A stretch of 54,404 nucleotides of DNA from Balneolaceae bacterium (GCA_017643365.1 JAEPNO010000019.1:1-54404); one strand, 5' to 3'. Shown: positions 35,353-45,110, counted from the first letter of the stretch. Notes: generated by a model not told the origin, from the sequence alone. Numbers and translations: made by a program.

Positions 35353-36720
35353 TTGGAAATTGCGATTAGTGCAGGAGCATTACTTTTAGGGATAATTATT
35401 GGATATGCGATCGCTCATTTTAAATCGAAGTCGGATTCAGGGAGGCTGGAAGAACGAATTGCCAATTTAGAGCAACAAAAGCAGGAAATTTCCGATCGGT
35501 TGGAAAGTGAAGTGAAAGAAGCTCGGGAGCATTCGGAAAAGCTTCATCAACAAAAAGAAGAAGAACTTAAAGCAGAGCGGGATAAAAGTGCGCACCTCGA
35601 TCGGGAACTGGCTGGACTTAAAGCCGAATATGATGCGCTGCAGATAAAGCTGAACGAGCAAAAAGGCGAGCTCGAACACATGCAAGAGCAATTGAAGGTG
35701 CAGTTCGAGAATCTGGCGAATAAAATTTTGGATGAAAAAGCGGAGAAATTCACCAAGCAAAACCGCGAAAATCTGGATCAGTTGTTGAATCCACTGGGGA
35801 TAAAATTGGAAGAATTTCGGAAGAAAGTGGAAGAGACCTACAACGACGAAAATCGCCAGCGAGCCACGTTAAAGGAACAAATTCGTCAAATGGCGGAGTT
35901 GAATCATCAGATGAGTGAAGACACCAAAAACCTGACCAAAGCGCTGAAAGGAGATTCGAAAGCCCAAGGGAATTGGGGCGAAGTAGTGCTGGCCAGTATT
36001 TTGGAAAAATCAGGACTTCGAAAAGATGAGGAGTATTTCACACAGCAAAGTGAAACCACGGCAGATGGCCGAAGATTGCAGCCTGATGTGGTTGTAAAAT
36101 TGCCCGACGAAAAGTTCCTGATTGTGGATTCGAAAGTATCGTTAACTGCCTACGAGCGATATGTAAGTGCTGATGAGAAAGACGAAAGGGAAAAATATTT
36201 GAAGCAACACGTATTGTCGATTCGAGCGCATGTGAAAGGATTGAGCGAGAAGAACTACACGCAATTGTTTCAGGATAAGACGCCTGATTTTGTGTTGTTG
36301 TTTATTCCCGTTGAGCCGGCTTTTGCGGCAGCACTGCAAGCCGAACCGGAGTTGTATAATGAGTCGTTTGAGAAGAATATTGTGATTGTAAGCCCATCAA
36401 CGTTATTGGCAACCTTATTTACCATTAACACAATTTGGAAGCGGGATCGCCAGAATAAATACGCCTTGGAAATTGCTGAACGGGGCGGAGCGATGTACGA
36501 CAAGTTTGTGGGCTTTGTAGAAAGTATGGATGACATTGGAAATCGAATTCGCCAAACACAAGACAGTTATGAAGTAGCAATGAAGCGATTAAAATCGGGA
36601 TCGGGGAATTTGGTTCGCCAAGCCGAAATGCTGAAAGAACTGGGAGCCAAAGCCACAAAGGCATTGCCGGAATCTGCTACAAACGATACTGACGACGAAG
36701 CTAAATCGCTGTTTGATTAA
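35353..36720 (+). CDS. rmuC: RmuC-family DNA recombination limiting protein
   Basis: RmuC proteins limit inversions between short inverted repeats; they have a nuclease-like fold but no proven biochemical activity. The 455-residue protein has an N-terminal helix (AGALLLGIIIGYAIAHF), a long coiled coil (residues 28-140), and the RmuC domain with KGDSKAQGNWGEVVLASILE, EKFLIVDSKVSLTAYERY and FVLLFIPVEPAFAAAL. The C-terminus is acidic. The TTG start is supported by GGAGGA at 35341-35346 inside the preceding gene's end. Such a function is of interest in a window rich in inverted repeats, but that link is speculative. Confidence 0.92.
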   Translation: MEIAISAGALLLGIIIGYAIAHFKSKSDSGRLEERIANLEQQKQEISDRLESEVKEAREHSEKLHQQKEEELKAERDKSAHLDRELAGLKAEYDALQIKLNEQKGELEHMQEQLKVQFENLANKILDEKAEKFTKQNRENLDQLLNPLGIKLEEFRKKVEETYNDENRQRATLKEQIRQMAELNHQMSEDTKNLTKALKGDSKAQGNWGEVVLASILEKSGLRKDEEYFTQQSETTADGRRLQPDVVVKLPDEKFLIVDSKVSLTAYERYVSADEKDEREKYLKQHVLSIRAHVKGLSEKNYTQLFQDKTPDFVLLFIPVEPAFAAALQAEPELYNESFEKNIVIVSPSTLLATLFTINTIWKRDRQNKYALEIAERGGAMYDKFVGFVESMDDIGNRIRQTQDSYEVAMKRLKSGSGNLVRQAEMLKELGAKATKALPESATNDTDDEAKSLFD

Positions 36721-36798
36721 GGCTAAGTTATTCTCACCTAATTTAGAATTCTATAATTATAAAACTGGGGCTTAACGTTTAGTTTATAATAGTCGATA

Positions 36799-38337
36799 AT
36801 GACGGTAATGAATACTCAGATTATGCCCGAAAATTCAAGTGTAGCAGAAGTCCAATCTGAACAGCATAGATTGCTTGAGTTATATAGGCATGAAATTTTG
36901 GATTCGGGCGAAGAAACAGAATTTGATAACCTGGTTTCTTTAGCAGCTCAAATTTGTGAAGTGCCTGTAGCCCAAATAAACTTTATCGATGAAACCCGCC
37001 AGTGGACAAAAGTCAAAATAGGCGTAGATTTTATTGAGCTCCCGCGGGAAGTTGGATTTTGCCATCATACCATTCAACAAGATGAATTCATGATTGTTGA
37101 AAACACACTTGATGATGAGCGCTTTTGTGAAATGCCTTTTGTTAAAGATGCTCCCGGTGTACGTTTTTATGCCGGTTTTAATTTGAAATCAAATTCATAC
37201 AATCTCGGAACTATTTGTGTGATAGGTACCGAAGCAAAACAACTCAAAGATCATCAAAAAAAGGCACTTGAAACACTTGCCCGAGAAGTTGAAGCCCGAA
37301 TGGAATTACGCCGGAAGAATATAGAATTAGATACGATTTCTCGATTCCTGGAGTCGTCGGTTGATATCATGATAGTTGCCGATGCTCAAAGCTTTAAAGT
37401 TGAAAAATACACGGATCAAGTTTCAAAAGTGTTAAGCGCTTCAAAGCCTGAAACTGAGAACTACAGCCTGTATAGACTGCTAAATGATGTTGATGTTCTG
37501 GCAAAATTACGCGAATGGAACGACATGAAGCCGGGAAAAATCATGAATGTGGAGACGGTGATAAACGATGAAAATAGTAAACTCCGCCATGTTGCATTAA
37601 GCATTCACAAACATCGGGGCAAATTTTATATATCAGGGAAAGATATTACCCAAAAGAAACAGTATCAGGTTAGTTTAGAGCAGTCGCTGGAAGAAAAGAC
37701 TGTGTTACTTTCTGAGATTCATCACCGGGTAAAAAACAACCTTGCAGTAATCTCAAGTTTCTTGCAACTCGAGGAATTCAAATCTGATAATCCTGCGGTA
37801 CAAAAGAGCTTATTTACGAACTATATGCGCGTTAACACTATGGCATTGATTCACGAGCAATTGTATCAAGAGTCGGATTTTACCGCTGTGGTTTTTGATC
37901 AATACATTCACAATTTGGTTAAATCTACGCGCGAAAAACGATCTCGAGAAAGCGGACATATTTCGATCAATTATTCGGCTGATTATGTGTTATTGAACAT
38001 CAATCAGGCATTGCCTTGTGCACTGATATTAAACGAGTTAATATCGAATGCCTATGAATACGCATTTCAAAATCGTGATTCCGGATCAATTAAAATCACC
38101 TTAACTCAAAAGGATGAGCATATTTGTTTGATCGTAGAAGACGATGGGGTAGGTTTGCCAACAGATTTTGTTTTCGAAGAATCTCCTACGCTGGGGGCAA
38201 CACTCATGTATTCTTATTCTGATCAACTAAAAGCAGACGTTAACATTAATACTGAAAACGGCACGCGATTCGAGCTGAGTTTTAGATCGCTGCGAGATGC
38301 AAAAGGATCGGCATCGTCTGTTGCGCTGGCAGTATAA
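36799..38337 (+). CDS. Sensor histidine kinase with GAF domain (HisKA_2 type)
   Basis: A 512-residue soluble histidine kinase. Residues 40-170 form a GAF domain (FDNLVSLAAQICEVPVAQINFID through LGTICVIGTEAK), 180-290 look like a PAS-type segment, and 295-370 hold the HisKA_2 dimerisation domain with the phospho-acceptor His near 308 in LLSEIHHRVKNNLAVI. An HATPase domain follows with the N box LNELISNAYEYAF and EDDGVGLP. HisKA_2/HWE kinases often serve blue-light, red-light or stress pathways. There is no transmembrane segment and no response regulator nearby, so the stimulus is unknown. A second ATG lies three codons in. Confidence 0.9.
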   Translation: MTVMNTQIMPENSSVAEVQSEQHRLLELYRHEILDSGEETEFDNLVSLAAQICEVPVAQINFIDETRQWTKVKIGVDFIELPREVGFCHHTIQQDEFMIVENTLDDERFCEMPFVKDAPGVRFYAGFNLKSNSYNLGTICVIGTEAKQLKDHQKKALETLAREVEARMELRRKNIELDTISRFLESSVDIMIVADAQSFKVEKYTDQVSKVLSASKPETENYSLYRLLNDVDVLAKLREWNDMKPGKIMNVETVINDENSKLRHVALSIHKHRGKFYISGKDITQKKQYQVSLEQSLEEKTVLLSEIHHRVKNNLAVISSFLQLEEFKSDNPAVQKSLFTNYMRVNTMALIHEQLYQESDFTAVVFDQYIHNLVKSTREKRSRESGHISINYSADYVLLNINQALPCALILNELISNAYEYAFQNRDSGSIKITLTQKDEHICLIVEDDGVGLPTDFVFEESPTLGATLMYSYSDQLKADVNINTENGTRFELSFRSLRDAKGSASSVALAV

Positions 38338-38338
38338 T

Positions 38339-39214
38339 TTATGCTTTAATGCCGTAAAGCTGAACGTAAAAGCCTTTCATAACAGGTAATTTAGAGCTAC
38401 TTTTTTCTACGAACTCTTTCTTCATTTGCTGGTGATCAATCTGAACTTCCAGTTCAAGTCCAAGCTCTTCTAGCAATTCCACAAACTCGTCGCGAGTAAT
38501 TTTGAATTTCAACGTTTCGCCAACCATTGCTATGCCGCCTCTAAAAACAGCGCGGTATAAATAATTCAATTCATCAATCGAGAAGAAGGTGGTTACCAGT
38601 TTATTTTTGGCATTCATCGACAGGATGTCTTCCACTACTCTTTCGGAAGGCAACAGGTCGAGATAATCGAATAAACCTTCGGCTATAAACACCGTTTTTT
38701 TCTTAGGATCGAACTCCGGGTGGGCTCGTAATGCCTCGCCCGATCGCTCAAATTCAAGGTCACAGGCAACAAAATGAAGATTGGCATTGAGATATTCGTG
38801 CTGGTTAAGAAATCCGTTCTTTTCCCCAATCATTGATTGGCGATCCAGTTCGAAGACAGGTATCCCTTTTTGCGAATAGTACGCCCCTAAATGGTCAAAT
38901 CCGGCGCCTAAATTAACTATTTGCTCAAAACCAGAATCAATCAATTCTCGAACTTCTTTCCCCACAAAATACTTACGGCAAAGGATGTGCATCAAATCGC
39001 CGGGCAAGAAAAGTTCTTCAGAAAGGATAAACAAGCTACGAATAAACGACGATTTCAACGCAGTGCCGTACCATCGAAGATAGGAAGGCAGCGACTGCAC
39101 AATGTTTTGGTAGAAGTTTAGAATAAAGGGATCGAATTTCGCAGCAAAAGCCGGTTTTCGTGTAAGTCCGTACAGTTTAACAGCAATAAAAGCCGCTGTA
39201 TGCGAAATCTTCAT
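38339..39214 (-). CDS. SAM-dependent methyltransferase of the leucine carboxyl methyltransferase (LCM/PPM) family
   Basis: A 291-residue class I methyltransferase of the LCM-like group (often annotated TIGR00027). The SAM-binding motif I is VNLGAGFDHLGAYYS, followed by PVFELDRQSM (acidic motif II), FVACDLE, and TVFIAEGLFDYL (motif post II/IV). Members of this family methylate carboxyl groups or small secondary metabolites, but the substrate is not predictable. Its ATG shares a base with the stop of the upstream pseudouridine synthase gene (TGATG), so the two are translationally coupled. Confidence 0.82.
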   Translation of the reverse strand: MKISHTAAFIAVKLYGLTRKPAFAAKFDPFILNFYQNIVQSLPSYLRWYGTALKSSFIRSLFILSEELFLPGDLMHILCRKYFVGKEVRELIDSGFEQIVNLGAGFDHLGAYYSQKGIPVFELDRQSMIGEKNGFLNQHEYLNANLHFVACDLEFERSGEALRAHPEFDPKKKTVFIAEGLFDYLDLLPSERVVEDILSMNAKNKLVTTFFSIDELNYLYRAVFRGGIAMVGETLKFKITRDEFVELLEELGLELEVQIDHQQMKKEFVEKSSSKLPVMKGFYVQLYGIKA

Positions 39215-39906
39215 CAGTATTCGAAATTATCCCAAGGTTGCGTTCTTGGTTTAGGCGCTTTGAAAACCATTTTCTTTTTTAGGGTAGGATGTTCAATTTC
39301 TAAATGAACAGCGCGTAACGCAAGTTCTTTTCCCGGACCGGTATCTTCTTCGGCGTATTTGTAATCGCCCCAAATCGGATGCCCAATTTTTTGCATTTGA
39401 ACTCGAATTTGGTGTGGGCGACCGGTTTTTAAATCTACTTTTACTACACTGTAATGGGCACTTTGCTTGATGGTTTCAAAGCTTAGCTCTGCTTTTTTTG
39501 CTCTTCCACGTTTCGAATTATAAGCTTTAACGGTATTGGTTTTAGGGTCTTTTTCGATGTAATGAACCAGCGTTCCGGATTCGGGTGTCATCCCGTAAAC
39601 CAACGCCCAGTATATTTTTTCCAGGCTGTGATTTCGAATCTGCTCCGACAGTCGAGAAGCCGCTTTTGACGTTTTTGCCAACACCATCACGCCACTAACC
39701 GGGCGATCAAGCCGATGAACCAAGCCTAACCAAACGTTACCCGGTTTTTTGTATTTCTTTTTGATGTATTTCTTACAAAGAGTAAGAACATCCGGATCGT
39801 TGGTATGATCTTCTTGAGACAAAACTCCAGCGGGTTTATCAATTACCAGCAAGTGGTTGTCTTCGAAAATAATGGGAATATCGGGGTGTGTACGAGTGCT
39901 TTTCAT
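39214..39906 (-). CDS. RluA-family RNA pseudouridine synthase
   Basis: Isomerises uridine to pseudouridine in rRNA or tRNA. The 230-residue protein has the catalytic motif HRLDRPVSGVMVLAKT (Asp of the RLD signature), VIDKPAGVLSQ near the N-terminus, and the C-terminal KTGRPHQIRVQMQKIGHPIWGD. There is no N-terminal S4 domain, as in the RluA subgroup acting on small substrates. The exact target (RluA, RluC, RluD or TruC type) cannot be told from sequence. It is the first gene of a two-gene unit with the LCM methyltransferase. Confidence 0.92.
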   Translation of the reverse strand: MKSTRTHPDIPIIFEDNHLLVIDKPAGVLSQEDHTNDPDVLTLCKKYIKKKYKKPGNVWLGLVHRLDRPVSGVMVLAKTSKAASRLSEQIRNHSLEKIYWALVYGMTPESGTLVHYIEKDPKTNTVKAYNSKRGRAKKAELSFETIKQSAHYSVVKVDLKTGRPHQIRVQMQKIGHPIWGDYKYAEEDTGPGKELALRAVHLEIEHPTLKKKMVFKAPKPRTQPWDNFEY

Positions 39907-40043
39907 GTAGCGTTAAAGCTACGGGTTTTTCTGTTCAGTTGATGTAATTTCTTATTTGAAAAGTGAAAACCTAAGTTGTATTCGTTGTTGAAAGTTATAC
40001 CTTTTGCAAAGCACTAAATACGACAAAAGATGAACCTTCCACC

Positions 40044-40871
40044 ATGAGTATGTACGATAAAAAGGGACGCTTAAACAAAGATATTTACGAAGATGAGTTA
40101 GAAAAACTGCATCGAGAGTTAATTAAGCTGCAATATTGGATCAAAGAAAAAGGATTGCGCGTAGCTGTTATTTTTGAAGGAAGAGATGCAGCGGGAAAAG
40201 GTGGTGTGATAAAACGAATTACGGAGGTAGTTAATCCGAGAATCGTACGTGTGGTTGCTTTGCAAAAGCCTACCGAAACAGAACGTTCGCAATGGTATTT
40301 TCAGCGCTATATCAAGCATTTACCGGCAGCGGGAGAGATGGTGTTGTTCGATCGAAGCTGGTATAACCGAGCCGGTGTTGAAAAGGTGATGGGCTTTTGC
40401 ACCGATGATGAATACAACAAGTTTATGCGAACCTGCCCCGAGTTCGAAAACATGTTGATTCGAGATGGGATTATCTTGCTTAAGTATTGGTTTTCGATTT
40501 CAGATCGTGAACAAGATCTAAGATTCAAGGCTCGCAACGAAGATCCACTGAAACGCTGGAAATTGAGCCCGATGGATTTGGCTTCGCGCAGCCGATGGGT
40601 AGAATACTCGAAAGCCAAAGATGAAATGTTTAAGCATACAGATACGGAAACTTCGCCTTGGTTTGTGGTAAATGCCGATATCAAACGCCATGCTCGCCTT
40701 AATTGCATCACCCATTTATTAGGTAAAATTCCTTACAAGGATTTAACTCCCGAACCGGTAGAATTGCCACCTTCTGTAAAAGACCCGGACTACAAACGAC
40801 CGCCGATAGAGAATATGAATTGGGTACCGGCAATTTTCGGTGAAAACCCGGTTGATGTGGAAAGGAGTTAA
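40044..40871 (+). CDS. ppk2: Polyphosphate kinase 2 (PPK2)
   Basis: PPK2 transfers phosphate between polyphosphate and nucleoside diphosphates, mainly driving NTP or NDP synthesis. The 275-residue protein carries the Walker A loop FEGRDAAGKGG near residue 45, the Walker B and lid regions LFDRSWYNRAGVE, and KYWFSISDREQDLRF with the lid-region arginines. The C-terminal half has RSRWVEYSKAKDEMF, typical of the class I PPK2 core. A single domain is present. It lies alone on the plus strand, convergent with the orphan kinase at 40886. Confidence 0.94.
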   Translation: MSMYDKKGRLNKDIYEDELEKLHRELIKLQYWIKEKGLRVAVIFEGRDAAGKGGVIKRITEVVNPRIVRVVALQKPTETERSQWYFQRYIKHLPAAGEMVLFDRSWYNRAGVEKVMGFCTDDEYNKFMRTCPEFENMLIRDGIILLKYWFSISDREQDLRFKARNEDPLKRWKLSPMDLASRSRWVEYSKAKDEMFKHTDTETSPWFVVNADIKRHARLNCITHLLGKIPYKDLTPEPVELPPSVKDPDYKRPPIENMNWVPAIFGENPVDVERS

Positions 40872-40885
40872 TTTTCCGGGGTAGT

Positions 40886-41647
40886 TTAAGCTAATTCAGT
40901 AGCTAATATTGGCCAGGTAAACCAGAATTCTGAACCTTCACCATATTCTGATTTCAATCCAATTTGTCCACCATTAAAATCAACAATTTTTTTAGCAATA
41001 GTTAGCCCAACACCGGATCCATCTTTAGGCTGCTCTTCGTTTGCTACTTTAAAAACTCCAAATATCAGATCGTGATATTGAGGTGTAATTCCGGGACCAT
41101 TATCTGAAACCGAAATAGTTAAAAAATCACCTTCCTCTCGAATAGATAAATCGATGATTCCAGATGTTTTATCATGAAATTTGATGGCGTTATCAAGCAG
41201 GTAATATAGTACTTGTTTCAACTGCTCATAGCGTCCGGTTATTACGGGAAAGTGTTTGGGGGTTTCCAGAGTCAACGCATTTGGGAACGATAAAGAATTA
41301 ACTAGGTCAGCGATCAAGTCTTCTAATGAAAAAGTTACAATGGTGTTCCCTTCGTTGCCTGCTTTCGAATAATCATAAATACTGTTGATCATCTCAGCCA
41401 GGTTATGGGTACGATCTAAGATCATGGTTATCCACTCATTGGCTTGATCGTCTAACTGCTCGGTATATTCTAATCGGAACAGCTCTGCCATTGCCACAAT
41501 GCCCGATAGTGGAGTCTTTAAATCGTGAGCTACTATTTGTGCAAATTGATCTAATTCTTGAGTTTTAGCTTTGAAAAGCTCTTCCAGTTTTTCCTCTCTA
41601 GTTTTCGCAGTATCGGTTGTTAACCTATATTTTTTAACTACTTCCAT
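40886..41647 (-). CDS. Orphan soluble histidine kinase (HisKA-HATPase only)
   Basis: A 253-residue kinase made of a short coiled coil (15-35), a HisKA domain with phospho-acceptor His41 in FAQIVAHDLKTPLSG, and an HATPase domain with LLDNAIKF (N box), SDNGPGI (G1) and GSGVGLTIAKKIVD (G2). It lacks any sensor domain, transmembrane segment or linked response regulator, so a partner must provide the input. The domain order and the FWFTWP end recall the kinase half of bacteriophytochromes, but no chromophore module is present. A palindrome lies 25 bp upstream of its start. Confidence 0.88.
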   Translation of the reverse strand: MEVVKKYRLTTDTAKTREEKLEELFKAKTQELDQFAQIVAHDLKTPLSGIVAMAELFRLEYTEQLDDQANEWITMILDRTHNLAEMINSIYDYSKAGNEGNTIVTFSLEDLIADLVNSLSFPNALTLETPKHFPVITGRYEQLKQVLYYLLDNAIKFHDKTSGIIDLSIREEGDFLTISVSDNGPGITPQYHDLIFGVFKVANEEQPKDGSGVGLTIAKKIVDFNGGQIGLKSEYGEGSEFWFTWPILATELA

Positions 41648-41671
41648 TCGTAAATTTTAGGTGTGCTTTGG

Positions 41672-41693
41672 TTTGATTATTCAATTAATCAAA
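41672..41693. promoter_or_regulatory. Palindrome upstream of the orphan histidine kinase gene
   Basis: TTTGATTA (41672-41679), spacer TTCAAT and TAATCAAA (41686-41693) form a perfect 8-bp inverted repeat with a six-base spacer, 25 bp before the minus-strand kinase start. The shape resembles the two AATTTTCAA/TTGAAAAT sites (same spacer length), but the arm sequence differs. It could be an operator or a small transcript hairpin. Confidence 0.35.
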
Positions 41694-41848
41694 GGAGCAC
41701 GAGCACTGATTATTTTAAAACTTGCAAACCACTATTTAGATAGGTGTGCACAGGCATTATCGACCAAAAGCGCATTCTTGATAAGAAAGTATCACATTGC
41801 GGCAAAGGGATTGAAGAATTAAACCATTAAACAATATGTCCGGTCGAC

Positions 41849-42391
41849 TCACTGATCAGCGTACAATTCTTTGTAATCTAGAATACTTTGCTGAACAATT
41901 TCGCGGGCAACCGAAGCATTCTGGAAATCTTCGACAATCACTTCTTTATGCTCTAGTTTTTTATAGTCTTCGAAAAAGCTTCGAAGTTCGCGAATGAAGT
42001 GATTTGGCAATTCCGAAATGTCGTCGATGTGTTCAACACTCATATCGTTTTCGGCGATGGCTATGATCTTATCATCCATTTCGCCGTGATCAACCATGCG
42101 CATCACCCCGATAACTCGAGCCGAGACAATACACATAGGCACTACGGTAACCTGCGAAAGAATCAAAATATCGAGGGGATCTTTGTCATCGCAGTAAGTT
42201 TGAGGGATGAAGCCGTAATTCGCGGGATAATACACCGAAGAATACAACACTCGATCCATTTTTAGCATGCCGGAATCTTTATCCAGCTCATACTTAGCGC
42301 GAGATGCTTTAGGGATTTCGATGATGCCGTTTACAACTTCGGGAGCATTTTTTCCGGTTGATACTGAGTGCCAGGGATTAAAAGTGCGCAT
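41849..42391 (-). CDS. ppa: Inorganic pyrophosphatase (family I)
   Basis: Hydrolyses pyrophosphate to drive biosynthetic reactions. The 180-residue soluble enzyme has the family I signature [12 protein letters not shown] with its metal-binding aspartates, the [16 protein letters not shown] substrate-binding strand, and [20 protein letters not shown]. Length fits the single-domain bacterial form. It lies 44 bp downstream of the ADP-ribosylglycohydrolase lipoprotein on the same strand and may be read through from it. Confidence 0.95.
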   Translation of the reverse strand: MRTFNPWHSVSTGKNAPEVVNGIIEIPKASRAKYELDKDSGMLKMDRVLYSSVYYPANYGFIPQTYCDDKDPLDILILSQVTVVPMCIVSARVIGVMRMVDHGEMDDKIIAIAENDMSVEHIDDISELPNHFIRELRSFFEDYKKLEHKEVIVEDFQNASVAREIVQQSILDYKELYADQ

Positions 42392-42435
42392 AACATTGAG
42401 TTAGAGTGAGTCTTTCTAATGTGAGTATTATAAAA

Positions 42436-43764
42436 TTACTTTTTCAACGGGATGATCCAAACGTTTTCATTGGCATCAATTCGTCCGCCCATTTCTTCAA
42501 CTACTATTCGATCGATAACTGCTATGCCTTTTCTCGCCATATTATCAAAAGTATCAATTCCATTGTTTGGGAAATTTTGCCGAGTTCGGTGGATATTAAA
42601 GCGATTCGAAAAGGTTCGGCCGAATAGTTTTACGATTCTTTCTTTACCGATGATAAATCCAAGTAAACCTCCCCAGGTTGCAGTGGGATTATCCGAATCC
42701 CAGCCGGCTAAGGTTCCAATTTTCACCGTTTCGATGTAATCGCCTTCGCCGTAAAATAAACTGATCAAACTTGCCGCATAATTGATGCCCGCGGCAAAAC
42801 ATCCGTTGCAGTATAAGTTTTGCGAGGTGATGTCATATCCATCCGCTTGTTCAACCAGATATCGTTGATATACAGAATCTCGAGTTATTTCCCAATCAAC
42901 TCCCGATTGATACATCTGCCACACGAAGTCGTACATGTTAGCAGGATAAGATTCATCAGGAAGTTCGTTTCTAGCTTCCATTGCAAGCCAATGCACATTT
43001 TCTTTCATGGATTTCGATGTGTCTAAGCGGGATGCTAAAGCATGCATGGTTACATAAAACTGAGCAATGTGCTCAGCCTCATGCCGCGCAGTTGTTTGAA
43101 TGGGAAGTTCCGCGATGTTTCTTGCTATATCGGGTCTGGCGGGCGCAAATAATCCAAAAATCTCGGTAGTAAGTTGAGCATCAATCATCGCAAAGTGCTC
43201 GTTATTTTTAGGATCACCGGTTGCAGGAGGGAGTATACCTTGTTGCATCAAATCGAAAGCACGTTGATTAGAAACCCAAAGATAATTTTCCTCCTCGACT
43301 TTTATATGCTTCAACCAACCGTTACGAATTTGTTCAGGAGTAAGTCGAGTAGTTTGGTTAGTAAACATCAAATGCTGATACATGTATTCGATGTCGGTGT
43401 CGTCATCAGCGCCCCAGATTTCGTCCTCATCCCGTAATACAAAGTCGATGGTTGGTGATAAGTCACTGGGGACGCCTTCGCCCCAAATACTTGGCTGATC
43501 GGGTTTTCCCCAATCTTCACGGGTGTAAAAATCCCCGGTTTTGATTTCACCGATATTCCCGATTTTATCCATTTCTGTAACCAATCCGGTCCAGTTAGCG
43601 ATGGATTGCCCGAGCCAAAAGCCTTGGAGTTGATCCGCATAATCTTCACGAGAAATAGTCAAAAACTCTTGCTCAGTTGATGCTTGTTTTCGATTGTTTG
43701 ATTCGGAGCAAGCAAGAAAGGTGATCAAAAAATAAAGCAGAAAGAAAGGGCGTACAATATTCAT
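42436..43764 (-). CDS. Lipoprotein with ADP-ribosylglycohydrolase domain
   Basis: The 442-residue protein has a lipoprotein signal (lipobox FLAC, lipid on Cys19) followed by an ADP-ribosylglycohydrolase (DraG/ARH) fold. The two metal-binding stretches are present: DEDEIWGADDDTDIEY near the first third, and GTLAGWDSDNPTATWGGLLGFI close to the C-terminus, where the paired Asp residues bind Mg or Mn. Such enzymes normally act on cytoplasmic ADP-ribosyl proteins or ADP-ribosylated small molecules. Export as a lipoprotein suggests a different, perhaps scavenging or anti-toxin, role, but the substrate is unknown. Confidence 0.85.
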   Translation of the reverse strand: MNIVRPFFLLYFLITFLACSESNNRKQASTEQEFLTISREDYADQLQGFWLGQSIANWTGLVTEMDKIGNIGEIKTGDFYTREDWGKPDQPSIWGEGVPSDLSPTIDFVLRDEDEIWGADDDTDIEYMYQHLMFTNQTTRLTPEQIRNGWLKHIKVEEENYLWVSNQRAFDLMQQGILPPATGDPKNNEHFAMIDAQLTTEIFGLFAPARPDIARNIAELPIQTTARHEAEHIAQFYVTMHALASRLDTSKSMKENVHWLAMEARNELPDESYPANMYDFVWQMYQSGVDWEITRDSVYQRYLVEQADGYDITSQNLYCNGCFAAGINYAASLISLFYGEGDYIETVKIGTLAGWDSDNPTATWGGLLGFIIGKERIVKLFGRTFSNRFNIHRTRQNFPNNGIDTFDNMARKGIAVIDRIVVEEMGGRIDANENVWIIPLKK

Positions 43765-43892
43765 GGCGTTTAAAGTACTAAATCAGTGGTAATTTAATAG
43801 ATTATATAAAACTTGGGCTTTCAGATTTTGTACCTTAATGTTGATTGGGAATTACGTTTCACTCCAATTATCTTCATTCGAAAAATTAGTAC

Positions 43893-45110
43893 ATGTCGCA
43901 TACTTCCAACGCTGTTCATTTGCGCACCAAAGGGGTGCTACCGGTTCAGAAATTAAAGATTCTGAGGGATTTGGGAATCCTAAACTCTCACCCTGATTAT
44001 CCGATCAAAGACAATCAATTTCAGCCCAATTCGCTTGATCTTAGACTTGGTGAAACTGCATATCGGGTGCGATGTAGTTTTCTTCCCGAAAATGAGACCG
44101 TGGAAGAGAAAATCGAGAAGCTGGAGCAGTATTCGTTTTCGCTTCGCAACGGAGCTGTATTGGAAGAAAATTGTGTGTACATCATTCCTTTGTTGGAAAG
44201 TCTGAAGTTGCCGAAATCGCATTATTCCATTCAGCATCAAGGCTTGTCGAACGGGCAGGCTAATGGTGAGGATGTTCAACTTCACGCGATGGAAAATCTG
44301 AGCGCCAAGGCCAATCCGAAAAGTTCAACCGGGCGACTTGATGTGTTCACGCGTGTGATCACCGATTATTCGCATCGATTCGAGGAAATTAGCCCCGGAT
44401 ATCAAGGCAAGTTGTATCTGGAAGTAGTTCCGAAATCATTTTCGATTAAAGTGCGAACCGGTCAGCGATTGAATCAGCTTCGAATTCGCCATGGCTTCGA
44501 AGTAGTGTCTGATCAGGATTTATTACGCATCCACGACACCGATCCGTTATTGTTCAACGAGAACATCGAGCCGGTTAACATGGAGCAGATTAAGGTGAAT
44601 CAAGGGCTGTTCATGAGCGTTCAGCTTAAAGGTGAGGTCGGCGAAATCATCGGTTACAAAGCTAAAAAGCACAGTAATTTCATTGATCTTGAAAACATTG
44701 GGCATTATCCGGTGGATGAATTTTGGGAGCCGATTTACGCCAATAAAGATGCTCGTATTATTCTAGAACCCGAAGCATTTTATATTTTCGCCTCGAAAGA
44801 GAGAATCCGAGTTCCGGCGAATCTTGCATGTGAGATGATGGCTTACGATACCGGATCTGGAGAACTGAGAACGCATTACGCCGGTTTTTTCGATTCCGGT
44901 TTTGGCGGATCCGTTTCGGATAAAGGGGCACGAGCTGTTTTGGAAGTACGATCCCACGACGTTCCTTTTATGATTGAAGACGGTCAGACTTTGTTTAGCA
45001 TGCAGTTTGAACCTAATACAGAAGTACCCTCCTTCATTTACGGCACCGACATTGAAAGTAATTACCAAGGGCAGGGATTAAAGCTTGGAAAGCATTTTAA
45101 GCAGTCATGA
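43893..45110 (+). CDS. 2'-deoxycytidine 5'-triphosphate deaminase (long DCD family)
   Basis: The 405-residue protein matches the long dCTP deaminase family (two DCD-like halves), which makes dUTP for thymidylate synthesis. The N-terminal half carries FQPNSLDLRLGETAYRVR and later SAKANPKSSTGRLDVFTRVITD, and the second half holds EVVPKSFSIKVRTGQRLNQLRIRHG and the C-terminal FDSGFGGS segment. It is far longer than the classical Dcd (about 190 residues). Its last codons overlap the start of the BFD-like gene (45107-45110), so the two are coupled. It diverges from the ADP-ribosylglycohydrolase gene. Confidence 0.85.
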   Translation: MSHTSNAVHLRTKGVLPVQKLKILRDLGILNSHPDYPIKDNQFQPNSLDLRLGETAYRVRCSFLPENETVEEKIEKLEQYSFSLRNGAVLEENCVYIIPLLESLKLPKSHYSIQHQGLSNGQANGEDVQLHAMENLSAKANPKSSTGRLDVFTRVITDYSHRFEEISPGYQGKLYLEVVPKSFSIKVRTGQRLNQLRIRHGFEVVSDQDLLRIHDTDPLLFNENIEPVNMEQIKVNQGLFMSVQLKGEVGEIIGYKAKKHSNFIDLENIGHYPVDEFWEPIYANKDARIILEPEAFYIFASKERIRVPANLACEMMAYDTGSGELRTHYAGFFDSGFGGSVSDKGARAVLEVRSHDVPFMIEDGQTLFSMQFEPNTEVPSFIYGTDIESNYQGQGLKLGKHFKQS

